Notes under the pieces: generated by a model
What the model saw: only the letters and a program-made list of their open reading frames with translations
Databases searched by the model: none
Told to the model about the DNA's origin: nothing
Part shown: piece by piece, positions 29,571-38,506 of the stretch
Layout of the letters: every line of letters begins with the position of its first letter
Position numbering within the stretch: position 1 is the first letter of the stretch
Position numbers and translations under genes: made by a program
Origin: Verrucomicrobiales bacterium
GTDB lineage: Bacteria > Verrucomicrobiota > Verrucomicrobiia > Verrucomicrobiales > DEV007
Direction: 5' to 3'
Assembly: GCA_012960505.1 (NCBI GenBank)
Contig: DUBC01000030.1
Coordinates: 205,806 to 269,805 of the forward strand
DNA: 64,000 nucleotides

Positions 29571-32500
29571 CTACCTGGTCAAGACCAATAGTTGTGATTT
29601 CCAACCCGGTTTGTTGCGCGTACCGAAGCCCCCAACCTCGACGAAGAGGTAGTCGTTGCCATCGATGTTCCTGAGTTTCATCTTGAGGGCCTGGAACTTG
29701 GTCAGGTCCATCAGCGTATCTCCCGACCATGCCCAGACCGGGTTGTCCGTCCTGCCTCCGTCCTTAAATGTCATGCTAGAAAACGGTGGGCGGTTAACTC
29801 GGGTTTTCTTGGCCGGATCGAAGCCGGCCAAGTCGGCAACCTGGGCAATCACTTTCCAAGCGCCCGAGATCTTCGGGTTGTACACGAATTGGCCATCCCA
29901 GCGGAACTTGACCGCCGAAGCCGACTTTTCCCGGTCCTCCGGATCCTGCATGTTCTGCCATTGCGAGGAGAGCATGGGAACGATGGAGGCGGACTTGAAG
30001 ACGAGGCCATCCTCCATGGGAGGCAACTTCTGTTCCTCGATATGTAGGCTGAACTTGCCCTGAGGAACGGGCTTACTCGGCTTGACCGAGTACTTATCGT
30101 TGTTGCGCAGGAAAGTCATGGCTGCAATGCAGACATTGCCCCCGCCCAGGTCATCCATGAACTCCCTAGTGAAGTAGGCTCCCTTGGGCAGTGCGCCCGA
30201 GCCCCGCCCGTTGCAGGTCTTGGCCTCGATCAATTGCTTTCCGTTAACGTAGATGATGTGTCCCCCACCGGAACCAACATGGTTACCGTCGTTGATCCGA
30301 AGGCGGTAACGATGTCCTGGCTTGATCGGTGGAACCTCGAAATGCTGGCGCAACAGAAGGACTTCCTTTTCCCAGAAGGTATTGATCTTGGCTCCTCCAT
30401 AACAACCGGGACCAATGCAACCGGCACCACATTTGTGGACAGGCCCGGCCGGGAGTTTGCCCATGTAATGGCCGAAGGGGCTCTTGCCCCACTTGAACGC
30501 ACCCCGGTTATTCGCGTCATTGGCCTCGAAGGTGGTTTCGTACCACTTGTCCATGTCCTTGGGCATCGTCACCTTGCGGTAACGGGTAATAAGCTGGTCG
30601 AAGGGCACCTGCTCGGAGGCAATCGGGTCAAAGCTGTGATAGCTCCACTTGGCATTGCGCAAGTCCAGGAACATTTTCCAGTCGTATTCCTTCTGGCCTG
30701 CCCGATCGTAGAGGGCGGACAATTCATCGATGACATCCCTTGAACCGCCGGGATAACCGGACTGAGTCTCGCCGCCTGCCAACTGTTTAAGCCGAGCCCG
30801 GTTCCTTCCGACATACTCGGGGATCAATTCCTCCATGATGATGGGGTTGATCGCCTTCTTGAGCTTGGGACCGAATCGAGAGGAGTCGGCATTGAGAAAG
30901 AACTTCTTGTAAGGAAGAATTTCTTTGGGCTTGCGCTGACGAGCGATCTCGTAGAGCACATCTAGTCCGCCCGGCACATCGGCCAGCGACTCGGCAATGG
31001 CTTCCAGATGAAACTCGAAAGTGGATGTGGTATCGAGACCGCCGGGAGCGGTCTTTGAACCTGCATAGCCCATGAAAGTTTCTTCTAAGGTTTCTGCGGC
31101 TAACTTCTGCACCGCAGGCCCAGCCTCATTGATCTTAGATCGAATGCCCTTAGTAAGTCCTCTCGTGACCGACACGCGCTGATTATTACGAATAAGATCT
31201 CCTATCGCGGGAAGAACCCGTTGATAACACCGCTCATCCGCAACGATCGGAGTCAGCGCGGTGAGGGTTGCGTTTTTTAACCAATTCTCTTCATGCTTAA
31301 GATATGGTAACAGTAGATCAATGAACGGAGCGATCTGGTCAGCTGAGCCATGACCAATGATTTGCAGAGCAGCATCCTTAACCCACCAGGATTCGTGTGT
31401 GTCCTTAACGGCCTTTACCGCAAGCTCAAAAACTTCAGAAGTAATCATATCTGGCTTATGCAAGATGGCTCCAAACATGACCCGGCGGACACGCGGATCA
31501 TGGTGTTCCAGAAACTCCGTCACCAAATTCATACGCACCTTTCCGCCGGCCGCTTTCCGCCCGATGTAGCCGCTGTTGATGCCGAGCGCCTTGTAGGCGG
31601 CTATGTTCCGAATGTTGTGCTCCTGATGATGGATATAGCGCCGGATCTCATCATCAGTGGGTTGCTCGGCGCTATGAAAACGGCGAAGAAATGCCAAACT
31701 CGAATCGTTGGCTAAGGTCTCGTCTGATAAATCATGCTTCTTGTCCTGATTATCAGGAACTGCATCAAGTGAAAGAAAAAGGTTATCAGCCTCGGTTCCC
31801 CAAAGCTGCTTAGGCAGCTGGTAAGACTTGGAAAACTTAGTGGGTGGAGCACCTGTGATGCGTAAGGTTTTACGAGGTATAGTATAAGTCAGAGGATAAG
31901 CCACACCCCATAATTCCTTATCATATCCGGATCCACCAAGAATACCAAACGAACCGTCAAATCGACGCGATAAGTCATAGTGCCATTGACGGTTATCCAT
32001 GAACTCACGGTATTGTCTAGGCTTTTTGTCATAGAGTAAGCCCATGGCAGCACTGCGCCATATTTCACCGATTCCCCCACCAGTATGGCCATGCAACATG
32101 AAGCTCGTTGTATAAAAACTTTGAACGGCACAAACGTCGCGGGCCTTCGCGTAAATAGAGTTTTCACCATCTGGTGTCAGAGCGGCAGCGGCGGCCATAG
32201 CAAAGGCCAGTTTTCCGTTTTTTCCGTTATCTACAAAACCGACCTCAGGACGGTCATCTCCGTAAGGGTTATTTCCTCGACCTGCATAGCGAAAAAAGTG
32301 CCTCAAAGCGCCCAGGAAAGTATGATCCGGAATCTCCGTCCCACATTCCTTAGCAAGCATGAGAAAAGTGACGACATGTGTGCCAGCGGCATTTAGATGA
32401 CCTTGCCCGTAGGAAGTCAGCGCACTCCCTCTCCCAGCCCAAGCATCATTGTGCTGAGAGCTTACTGCATTATCGACCCATTCTTGGATGTTCCCCAATA

Positions 32501-33176
32501 TCTCAGGATCCCCTGTACGGAGATAGCATTCTGTAAGCGCAATTCCACCGTAACCGATGTACCAAGGATATTTGTGAGCCGGCACCTTCCGTGCCCAGTT
32601 ACGGACAACCTCTAAGTCTTGGTTCTCACCGGTGGAAAGAAGAAAAAGCATACCAATTCCTCCGAGACCCTCAGTAGATTTCGGTTTAGAAAGATAACCG
32701 GCAACCTGACGCACGATCTTGTCCGACTTTGGACAATTAAGAGGCCAGGTCTTACTGTAAGCTCCAAGCACTGGGACCTTCACCTCGACCGGCTCAGTCT
32801 TACCTTTGATTTTGAACTGAATCATACCGTCGGTTGCCTCTGCCTCAGCAAGAATTTGTCCCAATTGAATGCGCGGATCAATGTCAGCAAGGCTCTGCCC
32901 ATTGATCTCTCTAATAATCTGACCTTTTTCAAGCTTCCCCGTTAAAGCAGCCGGAGAACCTTCCTCGATATTACTTATTCGCATAACAAAGGCCGGCTGA
33001 AGTAAATCCAAACCAATGCCTACTGGACCAAATCGCTTAATGTTCTGCAGAGACTTAGTTTCATCAGGCCGAGTGGAGAAAGTGCCGTTAGGATATTTGT
33101 AATATCCGTTCTCCGCAGCCCAGGTGAATGGCTGAGTTAAAAGGAGCATTAAAATGGAAAGAATTATGCACTTCAT
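29571..33176 (-). CDS. PDZ/DUF6288-like secreted protein with HEAT-like and shared C-terminal modules
   Basis: 1201 residues; signal peptide residues 1-20 (ending FTWA). Residues about 45-135 are a PDZ domain (FVMRISNIEEGSPAALTGKL, IIREINGQSLADI). Residues about 140-480 look like an alpha/alpha barrel of the DUF6288 type (GGIALTECYLRTGDPEILG, SYGQGHLNAAGTHVVTFLML, LHGHTGGGIGEIWRSAAMG). Residues about 540-760 have HEAT-like helical repeats (HDPRVRRVMFGAIL, SWWVKDAALQIIG). Residues about 830-1055 are the module also found at the end of the SGNH protein at 18322 (WSYHSFDP, RYRKVTMPKDMDKW, WEKEVLLLRQHFEVPP, IYVNGKQL, IEEQKLPPM). A final 110-residue beta-rich tail follows. It overlaps the upstream YdjY-like gene by 4 bases. 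I infer a polysaccharide-processing or binding protein; activity not established. Confidence 0.78.
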   Translation of the reverse strand: MKCIILSILMLLLTQPFTWAAENGYYKYPNGTFSTRPDETKSLQNIKRFGPVGIGLDLLQPAFVMRISNIEEGSPAALTGKLEKGQIIREINGQSLADIDPRIQLGQILAEAEATDGMIQFKIKGKTEPVEVKVPVLGAYSKTWPLNCPKSDKIVRQVAGYLSKPKSTEGLGGIGMLFLLSTGENQDLEVVRNWARKVPAHKYPWYIGYGGIALTECYLRTGDPEILGNIQEWVDNAVSSQHNDAWAGRGSALTSYGQGHLNAAGTHVVTFLMLAKECGTEIPDHTFLGALRHFFRYAGRGNNPYGDDRPEVGFVDNGKNGKLAFAMAAAAALTPDGENSIYAKARDVCAVQSFYTTSFMLHGHTGGGIGEIWRSAAMGLLYDKKPRQYREFMDNRQWHYDLSRRFDGSFGILGGSGYDKELWGVAYPLTYTIPRKTLRITGAPPTKFSKSYQLPKQLWGTEADNLFLSLDAVPDNQDKKHDLSDETLANDSSLAFLRRFHSAEQPTDDEIRRYIHHQEHNIRNIAAYKALGINSGYIGRKAAGGKVRMNLVTEFLEHHDPRVRRVMFGAILHKPDMITSEVFELAVKAVKDTHESWWVKDAALQIIGHGSADQIAPFIDLLLPYLKHEENWLKNATLTALTPIVADERCYQRVLPAIGDLIRNNQRVSVTRGLTKGIRSKINEAGPAVQKLAAETLEETFMGYAGSKTAPGGLDTTSTFEFHLEAIAESLADVPGGLDVLYEIARQRKPKEILPYKKFFLNADSSRFGPKLKKAINPIIMEELIPEYVGRNRARLKQLAGGETQSGYPGGSRDVIDELSALYDRAGQKEYDWKMFLDLRNAKWSYHSFDPIASEQVPFDQLITRYRKVTMPKDMDKWYETTFEANDANNRGAFKWGKSPFGHYMGKLPAGPVHKCGAGCIGPGCYGGAKINTFWEKEVLLLRQHFEVPPIKPGHRYRLRINDGNHVGSGGGHIIYVNGKQLIEAKTCNGRGSGALPKGAYFTREFMDDLGGGNVCIAAMTFLRNNDKYSVKPSKPVPQGKFSLHIEEQKLPPMEDGLVFKSASIVPMLSSQWQNMQDPEDREKSASAVKFRWDGQFVYNPKISGAWKVIAQVADLAGFDPAKKTRVNRPPFSSMTFKDGGRTDNPVWAWSGDTLMDLTKFQALKMKLRNIDGNDYLFVEVGGFGTRNKPGWKSQLLVLTR

Positions 33177-33943
33177 TTTTTATTCGATAAAGCTGTGGTT
33201 TTATGAGGAGCTTTCACCTTTGGTCTCAGGCGGAGAATTACCTGCTCTCCAATCTTGGGTAACCCCTTAGAATTCACTTTCCAAGTGAGTCCATCGTTCT
33301 GATGACCGTGAACACCAGGCAAACAGAGAAGCTCGTCACCGAAAGTCGAAATCGAAATAACGTTTCCACTATGTTCACATACATACTTTTTGGGACCAGG
33401 ACCATCCTCAATCAAATGGGATCCAGCGAAAAGAAAACTCGCAGGAAATGTTTCTTCTTTTCCCTTCGTTCTTAAAACTTTAACATCATCGGATCGTGCA
33501 GGCGAAATGAACTTAGCTATGGGAGACTCCTGTGGATTACCTTCCAAATCAGGAAAAACAAGCGATAAGAAAACATCATCCCCGGCAGGATCAATAGGAA
33601 CCCAACGTGTACTCCCTCCCTCACCTACTCTTCTCATGGCAGGGGTGCCGGGCTTCACTCCCATCAGAAGCATGGCTGTGTGAATATGCATCGGACGCGC
33701 TGCAGTCGAAAGAATAGACTCGTGCTCCTTACTGCCCTTCGTACATGCAACCAACTCAAGAAAGCCTTCGTGAAGACATACAGTCGCATTCACATCTACA
33801 CTCCATTCTTCTAGGTTCAATTTAATACCAGGCAGGTTCAATTTGCTCAAAGCTTTCTTCGTTCCTGGAGAAACTTTCTCTCCACCCAACCCGACACATG
33901 AGAGGAAAATAATTCCGATAATAAATTTAATAAATAAAACCAT
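33173..33943 (-). CDS. YdjY-like domain secreted protein
   Basis: 256 residues with an N-terminal hydrophobic segment (residues 3-18, possibly lipoprotein-like because Cys16 lies in LSCVG). The segment VNATVCLHEGFLELVACTKGSKEHESILST with AARPMHIHTAMLLMGVKPG matches the YdjY-type domain known from PVC proteins; the window HIHTAML is the characteristic part. The function of this domain is unknown. The stop overlaps the start of the PDZ/DUF6288-like gene by 4 bases (ATGA), so the two are translationally coupled. It appears to be the first gene of the long minus-strand run; 157 bases separate it from the divergent LamG-like gene at 34101, and the promoters of both would lie there. Confidence 0.75.
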   Translation of the reverse strand: MVLFIKFIIGIIFLSCVGLGGEKVSPGTKKALSKLNLPGIKLNLEEWSVDVNATVCLHEGFLELVACTKGSKEHESILSTAARPMHIHTAMLLMGVKPGTPAMRRVGEGGSTRWVPIDPAGDDVFLSLVFPDLEGNPQESPIAKFISPARSDDVKVLRTKGKEETFPASFLFAGSHLIEDGPGPKKYVCEHSGNVISISTFGDELLCLPGVHGHQNDGLTWKVNSKGLPKIGEQVILRLRPKVKAPHKTTALSNKK

Positions 33944-34100
33944 TTAATTTACATCTAAAAGAACATGCTAACATTTCAATTACAATGAATTTTTTATTGC
34001 AGTCTGCACCCTATAAGGGATTAGAAATCCAACATAAAACATTTAATTTCATCGACCAGAAAATTCATGGTGAAAGAATAATCTTAGTTTAGATTCAGCC

Positions 34101-34997
34101 ATGAAGCACCTCATACCGACCCTTCTTGGAATCTGGCTCTCCTCAATCTCATTTAGCGCCGAGACTAAACCGTTCCCTCCTGAGGGTCTTCGGCTATGGT
34201 TGATGGCAGATGCCGGCATCACTACTGAGGATAACTCCAAGGAAGGAGGAAGCGAAACCGATATCGCTCGGTGGACCGATCAGTCCGGAGAAGGCCTCGA
34301 GCTTACTCCCGCTTACAAGTCACCAGCTACTCGTCCAACACTTGTAAAGAAAGTTTCTGAGATCGGCGGGAAACCTGCCCTTCAGTTTAACGGTAAAGGC
34401 GGAAGCAACTTCGAAGTTACTGATCCTTTAATTGGACGTTTCAAAAAACCCTTCGACCTTAATCGTGGCACTGTCTTTCTAGTGGCAAGCATGCCATTTA
34501 TACCCACCATTTCTCCCCTGACCCTGAGCGCTACAGCTGACTCTAAAACCGGCCGTGGTGGATTAGGCATACGAAGAGGCGGCAAATCAGATAGTTGGTT
34601 CTGTGTTCATTATGGAGGACCTGGAAATGGCAAGAAGATCCAGAGTCAGGAATCGAAGCTTGACACTAAATTTCACATCCTGACCGTGCGTTTTGATAAG
34701 CACAAATCCGAACTAGAGATGATTGTTGACGGTAAAAATACAGGCACAAAACTGAGAGACCAATCCAAACTTCCACTCGATCCAATCCGCTTTATTCAAG
34801 TAGGAGGTCATGGTATCCTTGACCCGCCAGGAGATCCAGGAGCCGAATGGTTCTTCAATGGGCAGATCGCTGAGATCCTCGTCTTTAACCGTATACTCGG
34901 GAATGATCCCAAAATTGGACCCTTTGCCGCTGTCGGAAATTACCTGCAGCGAAAATACCGGATACGCGGTGATTTTATCAAACCCACCGCTAAATAA
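34101..34997 (+). CDS. LamG-like (concanavalin-fold) secreted protein
   Basis: 298 residues; signal peptide residues 1-20 (ending SFSAE). The rest is one LamG-like lectin domain: GLRLWLMADAGITTED, IARWTDQSGEGLEL, GKPALQFNGKGGSNFEV, GTVFLVASMPFI, WFFNGQIAEILVFNRIL. The same set of motifs makes up the insertion in the DUF1549/DUF1553 protein at 10548-13184, so the stand-alone protein and the inserted domain are relatives. It may bind a polysaccharide at the cell surface, but no catalytic residues are seen. It is transcribed divergently from the YdjY-like gene and converges on the DUF1501 gene ending at 35052. Confidence 0.78.
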   Translation: MKHLIPTLLGIWLSSISFSAETKPFPPEGLRLWLMADAGITTEDNSKEGGSETDIARWTDQSGEGLELTPAYKSPATRPTLVKKVSEIGGKPALQFNGKGGSNFEVTDPLIGRFKKPFDLNRGTVFLVASMPFIPTISPLTLSATADSKTGRGGLGIRRGGKSDSWFCVHYGGPGNGKKIQSQESKLDTKFHILTVRFDKHKSELEMIVDGKNTGTKLRDQSKLPLDPIRFIQVGGHGILDPPGDPGAEWFFNGQIAEILVFNRILGNDPKIGPFAAVGNYLQRKYRIRGDFIKPTAK

Positions 34998-35051
34998 GCC
35001 ACCAAGGACACAAGTGTAAATACTGTCGGGATGAGATAAATGATGTAGCCA

Positions 35052-36452
35052 TCATGCCAAAATACTCTTTACCACGCTGCCTTCCACGTCCGTGAGGCGG
35101 AAGTTACGGCCCAAGTGGGGATAAGTGAGTTGCTTGTGATTGAGCCCAAGCTGATGGAGGATAGTGGCGTGCAGATCGTGGACATGCACCTTGTTCTCCA
35201 CAGCGGCATAGCCAAACTCGTCGGTAGCCCCATAAGTCAAACCACCCCTTACTCCTCCGCCAGCGAGCCACATCGTGAAGCCAAACGGGTTATGGTCGCG
35301 CCCAGCACTGCCCTGATGCGTGGGCAATCGCCCAAATTCACCACCCCACACAACGAGCGTAGTGTCGAGTAGGCCGCGCTGCTTTAGGTCAGTAAGTAAT
35401 GTAGCAATCGGCTGGTCGGTCTGGGCGCATTGCCGGTCGTGGTTTTCCTTCAGATTGTCGTGTGCATCCCACGCAGTCAGCCCTTTATTGCCACCACTAT
35501 AGATCTGCACAAACCGCACCCCACGTTCGACCAAACGGCGCGCCAGCAGGCAGTTGCGCCCGAAATACTCTGTGATCTTATGGTTGAGCCCGTAATCCTC
35601 GCGCGTTGCCTTGGTTTCTCGGGAAATGTCAACGGCCGCCGGTGCGTGGCTCTGCATTCGCCAAGCTAACTCGTAAGCAGCCACTCGTGCGGACAGGGCG
35701 CTTTCATCAGGATTGGCGGCCGAGTAGCGTTCATTCCATTTGCGAATGAAATCCAATCGATGGCGTTGCTGCGCAACGGATACTCCTTCAGGACGTTTCA
35801 GATAGAGAATGGGCGAGCCGACCGATTGGAAAGGCACACCTTGATAGGTCGCAGGCATGAAGCCGTTGGACCAATTCATAGCCCCATTTACGGGTGCTCC
35901 ATTGAGATCGGTGAGGACCACGTAACCAGGCAGATTTTCATTTTCACTGCCGAGTCCATAAGTAATCCACGAACCCATGCTCGGATAGCCGGATTGTACA
36001 AAGCCTGAATTCATTTGGAACAACGCCGGTCCATGATTATTGCTATCAGCGTGTAGCGAGCGGATGACACACAGTTCATCGGCATGTCGTGCGAGGTGTG
36101 GAAATTTTTCACTAATCTCCAATCCAGACTGACCGTGCCGTGCGAACGTGTACGGGCTGCGCATGGCGGTGGCTTTGGTGGCGGGGGCGAAGGCGTCCTC
36201 CTTGCGAAAAGTAGGGATTGCCTTACCATTCCAACGATCAAGCGCGGGCTTGGGGTCAAAGGTGTCCACCTGACTCGGACCGCCATACATGAAGAGAAAA
36301 ATAACTGACTTGGCCCGGGCCGCAAATTGCGGAGAAAGCGCATTCATTGGTTTTGGATTGTCGGCCGCCAGTAGTGAACGCAATGCCAGTATACCAAAAC
36401 CGCCTCCGGTAGTTTGCAGAAAATGCCGGCGATTTGTGATGTGATTATTCAT
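35052..36452 (-). CDS. DUF1501 family protein, Tat-exported
   Basis: 466 residues; twin-arginine signal (NRRHFLQTTGGGFGILAL, residues 7-24). Landmarks: FLFMYGGPSQVDTFDPKP, DTTLVVWGGEFGRLPTHQG, GRDHNPFGFTMWLAGGGV, HDLHATILHQLGLNHKQLTY. This is a textbook member of the family. Its ATG overlaps the stop of the upstream DUF1549/DUF1553 gene by one base (TAATG), so translation is probably coupled. Of the other DUF1501 copies it most resembles that at 9098-10556. Role of the pair unknown. Confidence 0.93.
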   Translation of the reverse strand: MNNHITNRRHFLQTTGGGFGILALRSLLAADNPKPMNALSPQFAARAKSVIFLFMYGGPSQVDTFDPKPALDRWNGKAIPTFRKEDAFAPATKATAMRSPYTFARHGQSGLEISEKFPHLARHADELCVIRSLHADSNNHGPALFQMNSGFVQSGYPSMGSWITYGLGSENENLPGYVVLTDLNGAPVNGAMNWSNGFMPATYQGVPFQSVGSPILYLKRPEGVSVAQQRHRLDFIRKWNERYSAANPDESALSARVAAYELAWRMQSHAPAAVDISRETKATREDYGLNHKITEYFGRNCLLARRLVERGVRFVQIYSGGNKGLTAWDAHDNLKENHDRQCAQTDQPIATLLTDLKQRGLLDTTLVVWGGEFGRLPTHQGSAGRDHNPFGFTMWLAGGGVRGGLTYGATDEFGYAAVENKVHVHDLHATILHQLGLNHKQLTYPHLGRNFRLTDVEGSVVKSILA

Positions 36453-38350
36453 TAGTCCACGTACGAAAATTGGCTGGAGTTAATGAGTACCACAATGAAA
36501 TCTGTAAGTCCTGTTTCACCTTCTTTATCCAGAAACCTGCGACCCTCCTCAATCCATTCCTCTTTGGGAGGTCGTGCCAAAACACGCCATAACGCCTCCT
36601 TGGCTTGGGCCTTTTTATCATCTGAGATCTTAATTATTTCGCGAGCGCAATATGCAGCTTGTTCGTTGACAAATGGATCGTTCAAAAGCGTGAGCGCCTG
36701 CGTCGGGATGGTGCTTACAATCCGCCGACTACATGGCATCGAAGGGCTGGGCATGTCAAACATTTCCAGCATTGGCATCATCAACTGGCGTTTCACGTAA
36801 ACATAAACACTGCGGCGCCAATGTTCTATTCTTTCCTGTTTTACTTTCGGCCACTTATTGCGTTGGCTGCGCTGATCAATGATCTCATGTGGAATACGTG
36901 GTTTGATACCCGGTCCGCCCGTCTTTCGGTTTAATTTGCCACTTACCACTAGGATGCCATCGCGTATGGCTTCGGCTTCCAGTCGACGCTTGGACACACG
37001 CCAGTAGAGCAGGTTATCCTGATCTTTTGCATGAGCTTCGGCACGATAGCTGGATGATTGGCGGTAGGTTGCCGACATCAAGATCTTTTTATGGATTGGC
37101 TTCACACAGCCACCCTCGATAATTAGTTGTTGTGCAAGCCATTCCAGTAGAGCCGGATGTGTGGGCAGACTGCCTGCGGGGCCGAAGTCATTGGGCGTGC
37201 GCACGAGCCCATGGCCAAAATGAAACTGCCAGATGCGATTGGCATGAACCCGCCAGGTGAGCGTGTTGTTTTCGGCGGCCACCCAGTCCGCAAAGATGAG
37301 GCGACGACCGGTTGTGCGACTGGCCTTGTTAGGCTTAGAGTTAAATGATACCGGTTGCAGTGGTTCGAGCACTTTCGGCACACCCGGTTGCACCTCCTCA
37401 CCCTGATTCTTGGCTTGACCACGAATAAGCAGATGCGTGAGTCGCGGCTCAGCTCCCACCTCCGTGAGCGCCATCAAGCCCGGCTTGGGGTTCTTCTTGC
37501 CAGATTTAACCATCTTCTTGAGGTTGAGCTGACCATCCTGGCCCATTGGCACCTCGCGTGGGACTGCATTATTGAACACAGCAAGCAGCCGATAGTAATC
37601 GATCTGCGAAATAGGCGCAGTCTTGTGATCGTGACAACGAGCACAACCAACGGTAATCCCCAAAAAGGTTATGCCCGTTGTTGATATCACATCATCAAGC
37701 TGATCCAACCGATATTGTTCAGCAAACGCGGGCCTTACGTTGCCATCATTGGAAGGGCCATTACGGCAGAAACCCGTGGCAATCCACGATTGCGCATTTT
37801 TAGGCGCAACTTCATCGCCGGCCAATTGTTCACGAATAAACTGCGCGTAGGGTTTATCATCATTGAACGACTTGATCACATAATCCCGGTAACGCCAAGC
37901 GTTGGGGCGATCGATATCAGAGTGATAGCCACTGCTGTCGGCGTATCGTGCAAGGTCAAGCCAATGCCGTCCCCAGCGTTCCCCATAATGCGGTGAGGCC
38001 AAAAGGCCATCAATGAGTTTTTCATAAGCCAGTGGAGATTTATTGGCGAGAAAAGCGCGGACTTGCTCCGGTGAAGGGGGTAGACCTATCAGGTCAAAAT
38101 AAACCCTCCTGATCAAGGTCGCCTTATCAGCCGGTTCTGAGGGTAGTAACTCAGCTTTTTCCAGTCGCGAACCCACGAACCGGTCAACTTCATTAACTCC
38201 CCACCCAGGTTGTTTGACCTTAGGTAACTCAATTTTATTAAACGGGAGAAACGCCCAATGTTGCCGAGCCTTCTCAAGGTCAACCGAATCGGCCGCTCGC
38301 ACAGATAGCGGATCAATCAAGAAACACAGTATGAAAAATAGCCATCTCAC
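36452..38350 (-). CDS. DUF1549-DUF1553 secreted haem-motif protein
   Basis: 632 residues from a GTG start at 38350; no ATG fits the signal peptide (MRWLFFILCFLIDPLSVRAA). No PSCyt1 domain. DUF1549 occupies about residues 50-260 and has CARCH at 236-240 followed by DHKTAPI, a variant of the usual DHKFDPI. DUF1553 follows (RLIFADWVAAENNTLTWRVH; terminal INSSQFSYVD). This is the compact form of the family, with only a short linker (residues 270-345) in place of the carbohydrate-binding-like insertion of the protein at 5088. It is translationally coupled to the DUF1501 gene. Confidence 0.92.
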   Translation of the reverse strand: MRWLFFILCFLIDPLSVRAADSVDLEKARQHWAFLPFNKIELPKVKQPGWGVNEVDRFVGSRLEKAELLPSEPADKATLIRRVYFDLIGLPPSPEQVRAFLANKSPLAYEKLIDGLLASPHYGERWGRHWLDLARYADSSGYHSDIDRPNAWRYRDYVIKSFNDDKPYAQFIREQLAGDEVAPKNAQSWIATGFCRNGPSNDGNVRPAFAEQYRLDQLDDVISTTGITFLGITVGCARCHDHKTAPISQIDYYRLLAVFNNAVPREVPMGQDGQLNLKKMVKSGKKNPKPGLMALTEVGAEPRLTHLLIRGQAKNQGEEVQPGVPKVLEPLQPVSFNSKPNKASRTTGRRLIFADWVAAENNTLTWRVHANRIWQFHFGHGLVRTPNDFGPAGSLPTHPALLEWLAQQLIIEGGCVKPIHKKILMSATYRQSSSYRAEAHAKDQDNLLYWRVSKRRLEAEAIRDGILVVSGKLNRKTGGPGIKPRIPHEIIDQRSQRNKWPKVKQERIEHWRRSVYVYVKRQLMMPMLEMFDMPSPSMPCSRRIVSTIPTQALTLLNDPFVNEQAAYCAREIIKISDDKKAQAKEALWRVLARPPKEEWIEEGRRFLDKEGETGLTDFIVVLINSSQFSYVD

Positions 38351-38506
38351 TCTGCTCTTAGTCTAATCAGAATTTGAGTGATTTTCCAGTACAAATCATC
38401 TAACCGTTCTGACTTGCTCATCAAGTAGGTAAATTAGTTTTTTGTAAAGGTTTGGGATCAATGTTAATCCAGTGATAGGAGAATATTATAACTCAAAGAT
38501 GCACCA

